Below are positions 16,515 through 24,807 of a stretch of DNA of 64,000 bases, in pieces. The first letter of the stretch is position 1, and every line of letters begins with the position of its first letter. Both the position numbers and the translations under genes were made by a program. The notes beneath the pieces are model-generated. The model had not been told where the DNA came from. It worked only from the letters and a program-made list of their open reading frames with translations, and searched no databases. Source of the DNA: Sediminicola arcticus (GTDB taxonomy: Bacteria; Bacteroidota; Bacteroidia; Flavobacteriales; Flavobacteriaceae); contig NZ_JBEXAE010000003.1 in the NCBI RefSeq assembly GCF_040566695.1, positions 1 through 64,000 of the forward strand. Reading direction: 5' to 3'.

Positions 16515-17557
16515 TGTATATAAAGAAAATTTTACTGGCCATTCTCATAATAGGTCTAGTTGCTGGTGGCGCCTTTGCTTATATGGTTTATAATGCTGTT
16601 TTCTCTCCTAACACCAAATTCAACAATCAAGAGGCTTATATATTTATTAGAACAGGCGATGATTTTAACAACGTTAAGGAAATGTTGACTCCTTTAGTAA
16701 AGGACATGTCCACCTTTGAAAAGGTTGCGAAACGAAAGGGATATGCTTCCAATATACGAGGAGGAAAGTATCTTATCAAAAAAGGAATGAACAACAATGA
16801 TATGGTGAATTCCCTTCGAAGTAAAAATATTCCAATTAGGGTGTCATTTAACAATCAAGAAACCTTGGCCCACTTGGCCGGAAGGATAGCTGCTCAATTG
16901 GAACCAGACAGTCTAACCTTATTGGAAAGCTTTAATGATTTCGACTTTTTAAAAGTCAAGGGTTTTTCCAATGAGACAAAATTGGCTATGTATATTCCAA
17001 ATAGTTATGAATTTTTCTGGAATTCATCATCTGAAAGTTTTAGGGATAGGATGCTAAAGGAATACGATAGGTTTTGGAATACTGAGAGAATGCAGAAGGC
17101 TGAAACGTTGGGAATGAAACCCAATGAAGTTATAACCTTGGCATCTATTGTACACAAGGAAACTGCAAAGGTAGACGAAAGGCCTAGGGTTGCCGGCGTT
17201 TATCTTAATAGGCTAAAGGTAGGCATGCTGTTGCAGGCAGATCCAACGGTTATCTATGCTTTAAAGTTAAATAGCGGTGATTTTAATACGATATATAAAA
17301 GAGTTCTTTACAAGGATCTAACTCTAGACTCTCCCTTTAATACTTATAAATATGGTGGTTTGCCACCAGGGCCCATTGCCATGCCTGATATTTCAGCAAT
17401 AGATGCTGTCTTGAGTCCTGAGCAACATGACTATTACTATTTTGTAGCTAATGTGGAGAATTTCGGGTATCATAAATTTGCCAAAAACCTGGCCCAGCAC
17501 AACAAAAATAAAGAACAATATGTACGCTGGATCAACGCCCAAAAGATAAATAGGTAA
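16514..17557 (+). CDS. mltG: Endolytic murein transglycosylase MltG (YceG-like)
   Basis: MltG, 347 residues, cleaves nascent glycan strands in peptidoglycan and is thought to set their length. A single N-terminal membrane anchor (about residues 5-28) is followed by a LysM-like region and the YceG catalytic domain. The catalytic glutamate is probably Glu216 in VHKETAKVDERP, followed by GVYLNRL, LLQADPTVIYAL and the C-terminal YGGLPPGPIAMP. The start overlaps the acetyltransferase stop by one base (TAATG). Pairing with dapF in one operon links precursor supply to glycan processing. There is no terminator-like stem with a T-tract directly after it. Confidence 0.94.
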   Translation: MYIKKILLAILIIGLVAGGAFAYMVYNAVFSPNTKFNNQEAYIFIRTGDDFNNVKEMLTPLVKDMSTFEKVAKRKGYASNIRGGKYLIKKGMNNNDMVNSLRSKNIPIRVSFNNQETLAHLAGRIAAQLEPDSLTLLESFNDFDFLKVKGFSNETKLAMYIPNSYEFFWNSSSESFRDRMLKEYDRFWNTERMQKAETLGMKPNEVITLASIVHKETAKVDERPRVAGVYLNRLKVGMLLQADPTVIYALKLNSGDFNTIYKRVLYKDLTLDSPFNTYKYGGLPPGPIAMPDISAIDAVLSPEQHDYYYFVANVENFGYHKFAKNLAQHNKNKEQYVRWINAQKINR

Positions 17558-17620
17558 ACCTATTATCCTGATTTTAAGACAATTTAGCTAAAAAATAGAA
17601 CTTTTAATACAATCTTTGGT

Positions 17621-17649
17621 TTGTTAAGAGAAAATAGGGTGTATATTTG
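17621..17649 (+). promoter_or_regulatory. Promoter TTG-N18-TATATTTG
   Basis: TTG at 17621-17623, 18 bases, then TATATTTG at 17642-17649, an exact flavobacterial promoter match. It drives the lysozyme-like gene starting at 17707, giving a leader of about 50 bases. Confidence 0.75.
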
Positions 17650-17706
17650 CTGCTAGAAATTTAAGCATCTCTTATTCAAGGGAATAAGTCTTAAGAAATC
17701 AAAACT

Positions 17707-18345
17707 ATGAGAAGATGGATAAACGTCTTTTGTCCGCTAATCATGATTTTTATTTTAATGAGTTTTGGGTTTAATTCTGCTTCTAATAAAATAATGGAAG
17801 TACCCTTTACGCTTAAAGTAAATGAACCTACTGCAGTTTTGTTTCCCAAAAACAAAACTATTTTCAACCCTGTTATGGTGGCTCCTCCCTTTTTGGGGAG
17901 TTCGTATATCGGATTCAAGGAAGCTTTGGCTTTTAAGGAATCACAAGGGGATTATTTCACCATTAATGCCTTAGGGTACTTAGGGAAATACCAATTCGGA
18001 ATTGGTACGTTGCAGTTGATGGGTGTCTACAATGCCACTCGTTTTATCAATGACCCCATGTTACAGGAAAGGGCATTTCATACCAACATTGCCAGGAACA
18101 AATGGATCTTAAGAAGAGATATCAAACGTTTTAATGGCAAACAAATTGGAGGTGTGAAGGTGACAGAGTCAGGAATCTTGGCTGCAGCGCATTTGGCTGG
18201 TGCCGGGAATGTAAAAAAGTTCTTGCGCTCTTTAGGAGAACATAATGTAAGTGATGAATTTGGAACAAGTATCGCCAATTATATGAGAAAATTTTCAGGG
18301 TACGATATATCATTTATTTCTCCAGTGCGGAATCCTAAAATTTAA
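17707..18345 (+). CDS. Exported lysozyme-like (transglycosylase-type) protein
   Basis: A 212-residue exported protein. A hydrophobic N-terminus (about residues 6-24) looks like a signal peptide or anchor. The body (about 75-200) has the look of a lysozyme or lytic-transglycosylase fold: FKEALAFKESQGDY with a likely catalytic Glu in the FKES turn, then GYLGKYQFGIGTLQL, and an ILAAAHLAGAGNVKKFL segment typical of SLT-like C-lobes. I infer peptidoglycan cleavage or binding. It is smaller than standard SLT enzymes and has no LysM repeat. It has its own promoter and terminator and follows mltG, which keeps it in a cell-wall neighbourhood. The exact family name is uncertain. Confidence 0.7.
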   Translation: MRRWINVFCPLIMIFILMSFGFNSASNKIMEVPFTLKVNEPTAVLFPKNKTIFNPVMVAPPFLGSSYIGFKEALAFKESQGDYFTINALGYLGKYQFGIGTLQLMGVYNATRFINDPMLQERAFHTNIARNKWILRRDIKRFNGKQIGGVKVTESGILAAAHLAGAGNVKKFLRSLGEHNVSDEFGTSIANYMRKFSGYDISFISPVRNPKI

Positions 18346-18368
18346 ATTTAATCTCGAAAATGAAAAAG

Positions 18369-18397
18369 AACCTTAGTATAAATGCTAAGGTTTTTTT
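18369..18397 (+). terminator. Rho-independent terminator
   Basis: Arms AACCTTAG (18369-18376) and CTAAGGTT (18385-18392) with an 8-base loop and a run of seven T on the + strand. It lies between converging genes, and the opposite strand also has a T-rich tail. Confidence 0.85.
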
Positions 18398-19121
18398 ATG
18401 CTTGAATGATAAAGATGGTTGGTCTTTTGTGCAGGTCCAGTGGTACATTTTGCCATTCAAGAACGCTCTTTGTTGCAATGTATTCCGTTGAGAGGGTAAT
18501 GTCACAAGCAACGCACACCATACAACTATTAGAAAGAGTTTTCAATACATCGGCCATCAACTTATCATTTCTATAAGGAGTTTCAATAAATATCTGGGAT
18601 TGGTTCAATTCCCTAGAAAGTTTTTCCATACGTTTAAGGGCACTCTTTCTTTCTGATCCATCAATAGGCAAGTAGCCATTAAATGCAAAACTTTGACCGT
18701 TCATGCCGCTAGCCATAAGGGCTAGAAGGATAGAGGATGGCCCAACTAGTGGAACAACTTGAATTCCTTTTTGATGAGCGAACCGCACAACTTCTGCACC
18801 GGGATCGGCAATGCCTGGACAACCGGCTTCGGAAATTATACCAACATTTTGGCCAAGAAGGCAAGGTTCCAAAAAAGTAGGAATTGCTTCGGGTTCCGTA
18901 AACTTATTCAGTAATTCTAAATGAAGGTCAGGCTGGGATTTTTTGGAATAAATCTTCTTTATGAAATGTCTTGCTGTTTTTTCATTCTCAACAATGTAAT
19001 AGTCTATTTCTTCAATGGCTCTTTTTATGGAAATTGGTAAAACCTCTAGGGGCTCATTGTCACCTAGGGTAGTGGGTATTAAATACAGTTTACCTTTAAC
19101 AATATCCTTTGGACTATCCAT
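18396..19121 (-). CDS. Tetrapyrrole-methylase-fold methyltransferase, RsmI-like
   Basis: A 241-residue SAM-dependent methyltransferase of the tetrapyrrole-methylase fold. It is related to RsmI, which 2'-O-methylates C1402 of 16S rRNA. Visible family features are the start KGKLYLIPTTLGD, VENEKTARHFI, GIISEAGCPGIADPGAEVV (the SAM-pocket loop, about residues 93-111), VPLVGPSSILLALMASG, and FIETPYRND. It is shorter than classical RsmI and lacks its C-terminal extension. Bacteroidota carry such shorter homologues, so the rRNA target is likely but not certain. It lies 10 bases after the phosphatase gene, in a probable dnaA-phosphatase-methyltransferase unit. Confidence 0.82.
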   Translation of the reverse strand: MDSPKDIVKGKLYLIPTTLGDNEPLEVLPISIKRAIEEIDYYIVENEKTARHFIKKIYSKKSQPDLHLELLNKFTEPEAIPTFLEPCLLGQNVGIISEAGCPGIADPGAEVVRFAHQKGIQVVPLVGPSSILLALMASGMNGQSFAFNGYLPIDGSERKSALKRMEKLSRELNQSQIFIETPYRNDKLMADVLKTLSNSCMVCVACDITLSTEYIATKSVLEWQNVPLDLHKRPTIFIIQA

Positions 19122-19130
19122 GTGTGCTTT

Positions 19131-19589
19131 TTATTTATGTTGTAATTGAAATGCAATTGCATCACAAGCCTTATCAATTAATTTGTAGACCTTTTCAAAT
19201 CCTGCTTCGGCATCGTAATATGGATCTGGTACTTCCTTGATATCTATGTTGATTTCATCCAGAAGTAATTTCACCTTTTTAATATCATTTTCATTTTTTG
19301 CTAAGGAGATAATATCTCTATAATTACTTCGGTCCATAGCATAAATGAAATTAAAATCACTAAAGTCTTCACGTGAAAATTTCCTAGAGCGTTGGTCATT
19401 AATATTTAAGCCATGCTTATGGGCCACTGCAATAGATCTGGTATCAGGCTTTTTTCCAATATGAAATCCAGCAGTGCCCGCTGATTCCACTACAACTTCA
19501 TTTTGGTCTACTTTACTTTTTAGAATGCCTTCGGCCAATGGAGACCTGCAGATGTTTCCGAGGCATACCATTAAAACTTTCGTTTTCAT
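19131..19589 (-). CDS. Low-molecular-weight protein-tyrosine phosphatase
   Basis: A 152-residue cysteine phosphatase of the LMW-PTP family. The P-loop CX5R is at residues 9-15 (CLGNICR) followed by SPLAEG, and the general-acid loop DPYYD is near residue 122. It would dephosphorylate tyrosine residues or arginine-phosphate, depending on subfamily. It is encoded 10 bases after dnaA on the same strand. No tyrosine kinase (Wzc-type) gene is near, so a link to polysaccharide export is not supported here. Cytosolic, with no signal sequence. Confidence 0.92.
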   Translation of the reverse strand: MKTKVLMVCLGNICRSPLAEGILKSKVDQNEVVVESAGTAGFHIGKKPDTRSIAVAHKHGLNINDQRSRKFSREDFSDFNFIYAMDRSNYRDIISLAKNENDIKKVKLLLDEINIDIKEVPDPYYDAEAGFEKVYKLIDKACDAIAFQLQHK

Positions 19590-19598
19590 AGTGTATGG

Positions 19599-21023
19599 CT
19601 AAGAGAATTTTTTTGTTAAATCTTCAATATACTTTTTAAACTGCTTGTCAGTTTCCGCAAGATTGTCAACGGTTTTGCATGCATGTAGCACGGTTGCATG
19701 GTCCCTTTTCCCAATTTGGGAACCTATGCTGGCCAAAGAGGCCTTGGTAAACTTTTTGGCAAAAAACATCGCCAATTGTCTTGCTTGAACGATGTGGCGC
19801 TTTCTTGTTTTGGACTGAAGGGTCGCAACATCCATTTCAAAATAATCAGATACCACTTTCTGAATGTAATCTATGGATACCTCACGTTTGGTGTTCTTAA
19901 CAAACTTTTCTACTACCAACTGGGCCAATTCTATAGTAACCTCTTTTTTGTTAAAAGATGATTGTGCTATAAGTGAGATGATGGCGCCTTCTAACTCTCT
20001 AATATTGCTTTTTATATGCTTGGCTACATATTCTACAATATCATCTTCCATTTCTACCCCATCTCTATAAAGTTTATTTTTTAAGATGGAGATCCGTGTT
20101 TCATAATCAGGACTTTGCAGTTCTGCAGAAAGACCCCATTTAAAACGCGATAGAAGACGTTGTTCAATGTCCTGCATGTCCACAGGCGCCTTATCTGACG
20201 TTAGGATTACCTGCTTGCCATTCTGATGCAAATGGTTGAAAATGTGAAAAAATACGTCCTGCGTACCAGATTTACCGGATAAAAACTGTACATCATCAAT
20301 AATCAAAACATCAATCAATTGATAGAAATGTATAAAATCATTTCTTGTGTTTTTCTTGACAGATTCTATGTACTGTTGTGTGAATTTTTCAGCTGATATG
20401 TAAAGTACCGTCCTTTCAGGATATTTGTCTTTTATTTCAACACCAATGGCATGGGCCAAATGTGTTTTTCCCAAACCGACACCACCAAAAACTAATAGCG
20501 GATTAAAGGATGTTCCTCCCGGTTTGTTGGCAACAGCCATCCCGGCTGACCTTGCTAATCTATTAGAATCACCTTCTAAGAAATTATCAAAATTATAATT
20601 GGGATTTAATTGAGATTCTATTTTGATATTTCTGATTCCAGGAATAATAAAAGGATTCTTTAGTTCAGGGTTTTTCGACTTTATGGCCACGTCCAATTCT
20701 TGAGGGGCTACTGTTGATCTGTTAGAACTAGGTATTTTTTCCGTAAAGGGCTCTCTGTTACCATAGGTGTTCTCCATTTTAATCACATAAACTAACTTTG
20801 CACTTTCTCCAATTTCCTTGGTGAGGGCTACCTTTAATAGTTTTACATAGTGTTCCTCCAACCATTCGTAAAAAAATTTACTCGGTACTTGTATACTTAA
20901 AGCGTTGTTGGATAGTTTTACCGGTTTGATAGGTTCAAACCAAGTTTTGAATGCCTGCGGTTGGATGTTGTCCTTTATAAAAGCCAAACAATTGTTCCAT
21001 ACGGAATTAGCAGTAACATTCAT
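19599..21023 (-). CDS. dnaA: Chromosomal replication initiator DnaA
   Basis: DnaA, 474 residues, binds DnaA boxes at the origin and opens the DNA for replication. Domain I is N-terminal (about 1-90), followed by a variable linker and the AAA+ domain. Walker A is GGVGLGKT at 180-187 and Walker B is VLIIDDVQFL. The C-terminal domain IV ends with the DnaA signature IGKRDHATVLHACKTV. The length is typical. The leader upstream (21024-21229) has two perfect inverted repeats but no TTATCCACA box, so neither autoregulation by DnaA nor an adjacent origin is supported. Two small genes follow closely on the same strand. Confidence 0.97.
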   Translation of the reverse strand: MNVTANSVWNNCLAFIKDNIQPQAFKTWFEPIKPVKLSNNALSIQVPSKFFYEWLEEHYVKLLKVALTKEIGESAKLVYVIKMENTYGNREPFTEKIPSSNRSTVAPQELDVAIKSKNPELKNPFIIPGIRNIKIESQLNPNYNFDNFLEGDSNRLARSAGMAVANKPGGTSFNPLLVFGGVGLGKTHLAHAIGVEIKDKYPERTVLYISAEKFTQQYIESVKKNTRNDFIHFYQLIDVLIIDDVQFLSGKSGTQDVFFHIFNHLHQNGKQVILTSDKAPVDMQDIEQRLLSRFKWGLSAELQSPDYETRISILKNKLYRDGVEMEDDIVEYVAKHIKSNIRELEGAIISLIAQSSFNKKEVTIELAQLVVEKFVKNTKREVSIDYIQKVVSDYFEMDVATLQSKTRKRHIVQARQLAMFFAKKFTKASLASIGSQIGKRDHATVLHACKTVDNLAETDKQFKKYIEDLTKKFS

Positions 21024-21076
21024 TTTAAAGTCTCGTCTTTTGTGGTTAGTGTTTAGGCTAAATTTTCATTCGATTT

Positions 21077-21092
21077 ACCAGTATTGACTGGT
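21077..21092. repeat. Inverted repeat ACCAGT-N4-ACTGGT in the dnaA leader
   Basis: Perfect 6-base arms (21077-21082 and 21087-21092) with a 4-base centre, 54-69 bases upstream of the dnaA start. The geometry fits a regulator site. Confidence 0.5.
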
Positions 21093-21102
21093 GTACTTGA
21101 GC

Positions 21103-21118
21103 TTCACAAATATGTGAA
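21103..21118. repeat. Inverted repeat TTCACA-N4-TGTGAA in the dnaA leader
   Basis: Perfect 6-base arms (21103-21108 and 21113-21118) with a 4-base centre. Half-site TGTGA is that of CRP/FNR-type sites, though CRP consensus uses a 6-base centre. It lies between dnaA and the divergent thioesterase gene. Confidence 0.5.
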
Positions 21119-21229
21119 CAAAAATCCTAAAAAAAAAATCAAATAGTATTGATTACTACCTTTTTTTTTCGCATGTTGCTAATGGAAATTTTATAATCAA
21201 ATAAATATATCGTTATTACATCAAAATAT

Positions 21230-21628
21230 ATGAATATAAATCAAATTTCTTTTCGAGTAAGATATGGTGAAACAGATCAAATGGGAGTGGTCTATCACGG
21301 AAATTATGCGCAATATCTCGAGATGGGAAGGGTTGAGTGGTTAAGGTCGCTCGGATTTTCTTACAAAAAGATGGAAGAAGACGGAGTAATGTTGCCAGTA
21401 ATTTCGCTACAGTTAAATTTTAAAAAATCAGCGGTTTATGATGACCTTATAACAGTAGTTACCATTCTGAAAAAGAGACCTTCAGTGAAGATAGAATTTG
21501 ATTACAAAATTTATAATGAAGCGGATGAAATTTTGGTTGAGGCACATACTGTTTTGGCATTTATCAATAAGGTTACAAAAAGACCAATGAAATGTCCTGA
21601 AGCTATCTTGGAAAAGATAAAAATTTGA
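21230..21628 (+). CDS. Acyl-CoA thioesterase (YbgC/4HBT hotdog family)
   Basis: A 132-residue single hotdog-fold thioesterase of the 4-hydroxybenzoyl-CoA/YbgC group, which hydrolyses acyl-CoA esters. The active-site pattern is clear near the N-terminus: RYGETDQMGVVYHGNYAQYLEMGRVEW in which the Asp (about residue 15) is the usual catalytic acid, written here as pattern pieces D-Q-M-G and H-G-N-Y. The length is normal. The gene is divergent from dnaA and convergent with the YigZ gene six bases away. The acyl substrate is unknown. Confidence 0.9.
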   Translation: MNINQISFRVRYGETDQMGVVYHGNYAQYLEMGRVEWLRSLGFSYKKMEEDGVMLPVISLQLNFKKSAVYDDLITVVTILKKRPSVKIEFDYKIYNEADEILVEAHTVLAFINKVTKRPMKCPEAILEKIKI

Positions 21629-21634
21629 TGCCTG

Positions 21635-22255
21635 TTACTCCTTTTTTTTGACACCAATTGGAGGGTGCATGGCAGTAAATAACTCTAAGGTTTGTTCAGC
21701 TTCCTGTTTTCTAACTGATATTATAAAGGTACAGGACAGTTCCATGGTTTGGGAAAGTATTTCTATTTGTTGCTGTTTTAGGGTGCGCATTACCTGATCC
21801 ATTTGTTCATAATCGAATTTGAGGACAAAGCGTTGTTGTAATGTATTTTCTACAATCTGTGAGGCTTCTAGTGCCATTTTAGCCCCTGTTTTGTAGGCAG
21901 AGATTAATCCACCTACTCCAAGTTTGGTGCCTCCAAAAATTCTTGTAACAGCCACTAGTATGTTAGTGACCCCGAAAGATTGAATTTGGCCATAAATGGG
22001 CATTCCAGCCGAATTGTTGGGCTCTCCATCATCATTTGCCCTGTAGTGAGGTTCCTCAACACCTAATTGCCAAGCATAACAGACATGATTGGCAGTGTGG
22101 TGTTTCTTTCGAAGTGCCTCTATCAAAGGTTTTGCCTCATCTTCGTCGGAAATGGGGTATGCATAACCGAAGAACTTACTTTTCTTTTCCTTAAAAAAGA
22201 TTTCCTCCGAAGGCCTTAATATGGTCTTATATGTATCTTGATTACTTTCTTCCAT
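21635..22255 (-). CDS. YigZ/IMPACT family protein
   Basis: A 206-residue protein of the YigZ (UPF0029/IMPACT) family. The N-terminal IMPACT domain shows SKFFGYAYPI, HHTANHVCYAW, DDGEPNNSAGMPI and FGGTKLGVGGLI (about residues 70-125), and a smaller C-terminal ferredoxin-like domain follows. The bacterial role is not firmly established; eukaryotic IMPACT modulates translation-stress signalling. Its start codon overlaps the stop of the upstream DMT exporter gene (TAATG), so the two are translated together, and a HAD hydrolase and ribD lie upstream in the same run. Confidence 0.9.
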   Translation of the reverse strand: MEESNQDTYKTILRPSEEIFFKEKKSKFFGYAYPISDEDEAKPLIEALRKKHHTANHVCYAWQLGVEEPHYRANDDGEPNNSAGMPIYGQIQSFGVTNILVAVTRIFGGTKLGVGGLISAYKTGAKMALEASQIVENTLQQRFVLKFDYEQMDQVMRTLKQQQIEILSQTMELSCTFIISVRKQEAEQTLELFTAMHPPIGVKKKE

Positions 22256-23118
22256 TACGTAGTGGCAACTAAAATAATACTTATGACTGCTAATCCTATG
22301 CCAAACCAGTTCTTTTTACTCAACGTTTCCTTGAAAAACAAAATCCCGAAAATTGTTGAGAGGAGTACTATGGCAACATTGTTAATAGTAAAAATAGAGG
22401 AGCTGTTGATAAAGTCATTCTGCAATGCCCTTAATAAGAAATAGATACTAAAATAATTAAAAATACCCAATACCAGGCCGGCAATAACATTTCTTAGATT
22501 AATCTTTAAGGGTACTTGATAGGATTTTATTAATATAAAAATCAACCCGGTAATTCCTGCAGCACCAAATACTGTTGTGGAAAACATAGGAAAATCACCT
22601 TTCTCCATATAGGTAACTTGTAAATATTTGATAGAGGTATCTACCAATCCAGAGCCCATAAAAACAAGGAGAGGCAAAACAAGTGTATCTAACTTCACAG
22701 TGATCGTCCTGTTTTTTATAGATGCAAAATATACAGCGGCCAATGCCAATATGATCCCTAGAATTTTAATAGGACCTAAAACTTCTTTATAAAGAAGAAC
22801 ACCAACAAGAACAGGGATAACCAAAGACATTTTGGCTGCTACAGAAGCAACGGAAACGCCAATCTTTTGGGATGTTTTAGCCATAACGTTAAACACAATG
22901 ATAAATAAAACGCCAAGGGCCAAAGTACCCAAAAACCAAGGTTTCTTCGGTATATCGGTCATTGCGATATTATCTTCATAAAATAGCGTTGAAAACAAAC
23001 AAGCCACCCCATAATTAGTAATAATGGCGTATATGGTTTGTATTTTGTACTTTGAGAATAACTTAAATATGACAAAGAGTGAACTTGAAAAAAGGACGCA
23101 CAACGCAAGATCTAGCAT
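22255..23118 (-). CDS. EamA/DMT superfamily transporter
   Basis: A 287-residue inner-membrane transporter with about ten hydrophobic helices, arranged as two five-helix halves typical of the drug/metabolite transporter superfamily (EamA). The end of the first half carries LGIILALAAVYFASIK and the second half ends NWFGIGLAVISIILVATT, both usual positions for the repeat. The substrate cannot be inferred; amino-acid or metabolite export is the common role. It starts one base downstream of the HAD hydrolase gene stop and overlaps the YigZ start, so it belongs to the ribD-HAD-EamA-YigZ run. Confidence 0.88.
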   Translation of the reverse strand: MLDLALCVLFSSSLFVIFKLFSKYKIQTIYAIITNYGVACLFSTLFYEDNIAMTDIPKKPWFLGTLALGVLFIIVFNVMAKTSQKIGVSVASVAAKMSLVIPVLVGVLLYKEVLGPIKILGIILALAAVYFASIKNRTITVKLDTLVLPLLVFMGSGLVDTSIKYLQVTYMEKGDFPMFSTTVFGAAGITGLIFILIKSYQVPLKINLRNVIAGLVLGIFNYFSIYFLLRALQNDFINSSSIFTINNVAIVLLSTIFGILFFKETLSKKNWFGIGLAVISIILVATT

Positions 23119-23119
23119 A

Positions 23120-23722
23120 CTACATTTTTGATATTAATTCAACAATATCCTCTTTTCCTACCTGTAAATTCCAACTTGTGATACCTGATTTTTCCGAAGC
23201 TAACGTATTTTCCTGAGTGTCATCTACAAAAAAGGTTTCCGATGCTTTCAAATTAGTGGAGTCTAATACAAATTGATAGATTTCGGTATCCGGTTTTCTT
23301 AGATTAATTTCGTGGGATAGGTAGAATTGGTCGAAACATTTCTTGAATCTTTCAAAACGAGCTTCTCCCATATTTTCAATCACCTTTTCTATATGAAGGG
23401 CATTGGTATTACTCAAAAGGATTAAGTTATATTCCTTTTCTTCAGCCATTTTTTCTATAAACTCCAGCCTATATTCTGGAAAGTCTAAGATGATGGAATT
23501 CCATCCCGTTTTGATTTGTTGGATAGTTGCTGTTGGGAAGTACTTGCTCATTTTAGAAAGAAAGGTTTCGGAGTCCAGGAGCCCTTTTTCATAAGAAAAT
23601 AGTAAATTGGTAAATGAAGGTTGAACATCTTTTAACCCCCATTTTTCCATCGCAATTAGTGGCGCTTGCTTGTCCAGATTGATAAAAATATCGCCAAAAT
23701 CAAAAATAATATTTTTAAACAT
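23120..23722 (-). CDS. HAD-superfamily hydrolase (subfamily IA)
   Basis: A 200-residue phosphatase-type HAD protein. Motif I is DFGDIFINLD (nucleophile Asp9), motif II is LLSNTNALH (about 101-109), and motif IV is FFVDDTQEN (about 165-173). A helical cap lies between the first two. The glycine usually following motif I (DFGGV) is replaced by Asp-Ile, a mild variant. It overlaps the 3' end of ribD by 8 bases. A phosphatase is needed in riboflavin synthesis after RibD to dephosphorylate the pyrimidine intermediate, and HAD enzymes do this in other bacteria, so that role is an attractive but unproven inference. Confidence 0.88.
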   Translation of the reverse strand: MFKNIIFDFGDIFINLDKQAPLIAMEKWGLKDVQPSFTNLLFSYEKGLLDSETFLSKMSKYFPTATIQQIKTGWNSIILDFPEYRLEFIEKMAEEKEYNLILLSNTNALHIEKVIENMGEARFERFKKCFDQFYLSHEINLRKPDTEIYQFVLDSTNLKASETFFVDDTQENTLASEKSGITSWNLQVGKEDIVELISKM

Positions 23723-24767
23723 TGCTGAAGAAGGTTAAGGTGTCTTTCGTAATTGTTCGTTTATCAACAGGAGTTTTATTTAAAATGGGTGCCTTCAGGC
23801 CTTTGGTGAAATGGGTAGTCCCCTTAAAAATCCTTGCCTCATCCCAAAGGTTGGCATCAAGGAATATTTGGATTGTTTTGGAACCTCCTTCGACAATGAC
23901 GCTCAATATGTTATGCTTGTATAGCACCTCACAAATTTGCAGTGCTACATTTTTAGAAAAATCGATCACTTCATAATTTACTCCAGGTACATATTTTTTA
24001 CTATGTTCTATCTGCGTAATAACGATGGTTTTTACGCTTCCGTCCATCACATGGAAATCGAGGCCCACCTTTAGATTTCTATCAATTATAACCTTCGTGG
24101 GTGATTTCCCAGTCCATAACCTTACATTTAATTTGGGGTTGTCTTTAAGGATGGTATTTGTTCCCACTAAAATAGCCTGTTCTTCGCTTCGCCACTTATG
24201 AACCAACTGCCTAGAATGTATATTCGTGATCCAATACGGAGTAGGGTCTGCATCTCGTAAGGATTCCTCTGGGGCTATAAAACCATCTTGAGTTTCAGCC
24301 CATTTTAAGATGATAAAGGGTCTTTTTTGTTCTTGGAAGGTCAAAAAGCGCTTATGGTGTTCTTTACATTCCTTTTCTAGAATAGAGAATAGTACCTCGC
24401 ATCCTGCATCTTTCAATTTTTTGATACCATTGCCTGCCACCTTCTCATGTGGGTCTAACAGGCCAATGACCACTTTGGGTATTTTATGTTCAATAATAAG
24501 ATCAGCACAAGGGGGCGTTTTTCCATAGTGAGAGCAAGGTTCTAGGGTAACATAAAGCGTGGCTTTTGATAGTAATGTTTTGTTATTAACCGAGTTAATG
24601 GCATTTACTTCGGCATGTGGACCACCATAAGGGCTTGTAAAGCCTTCTCCAATAACCTCGTTTTCATAGACTATAACACTGCCCACCATAGGATTGGGAA
24701 AGGTAGATCCAAGTCCATTTTTAGCCACTTGGATACATCGCAAAATATATTTTTCATGTATCTTCAC
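23715..24767 (-). CDS. ribD: Bifunctional riboflavin biosynthesis protein RibD
   Basis: RibD, 350 residues, carries out the deamination and the reduction steps in riboflavin synthesis. The N-terminal deaminase domain (about 1-145) shows the zinc-site pattern PHAEVNAI and PCSHYGKTPPC. The C-terminal reductase domain (about 150-350) contains RPFIILKWAETQDGFI and VEGGSKTIQ. It begins with a GTG at 24767. A TATTTTTG -7 element (24772-24779, - strand) sits so close that the transcript may be nearly leaderless. No FMN riboswitch fits into the 40 bases between this gene and the divergent acetyltransferase. The HAD gene downstream overlaps it. Confidence 0.95.
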   Translation of the reverse strand: MKIHEKYILRCIQVAKNGLGSTFPNPMVGSVIVYENEVIGEGFTSPYGGPHAEVNAINSVNNKTLLSKATLYVTLEPCSHYGKTPPCADLIIEHKIPKVVIGLLDPHEKVAGNGIKKLKDAGCEVLFSILEKECKEHHKRFLTFQEQKRPFIILKWAETQDGFIAPEESLRDADPTPYWITNIHSRQLVHKWRSEEQAILVGTNTILKDNPKLNVRLWTGKSPTKVIIDRNLKVGLDFHVMDGSVKTIVITQIEHSKKYVPGVNYEVIDFSKNVALQICEVLYKHNILSVIVEGGSKTIQIFLDANLWDEARIFKGTTHFTKGLKAPILNKTPVDKRTITKDTLTFFSNV

Positions 24768-24807
24768 CCCACAAAAATAGAATTTTAAAAGTTACCCCTT
24801 TAGAAAA

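Noticed and set aside
21024..21229. Replication origin next to dnaA
   Set aside because: No DnaA-box cluster or AT-rich unwinding element with boxes was seen. A lone TTATCCACA at 13223-13231 lies inside gap and is not a cluster.
24768..24807. FMN riboswitch before ribD
   Set aside because: Only 40 bases separate the divergent genes, too short for an FMN riboswitch, and no conserved element is visible.
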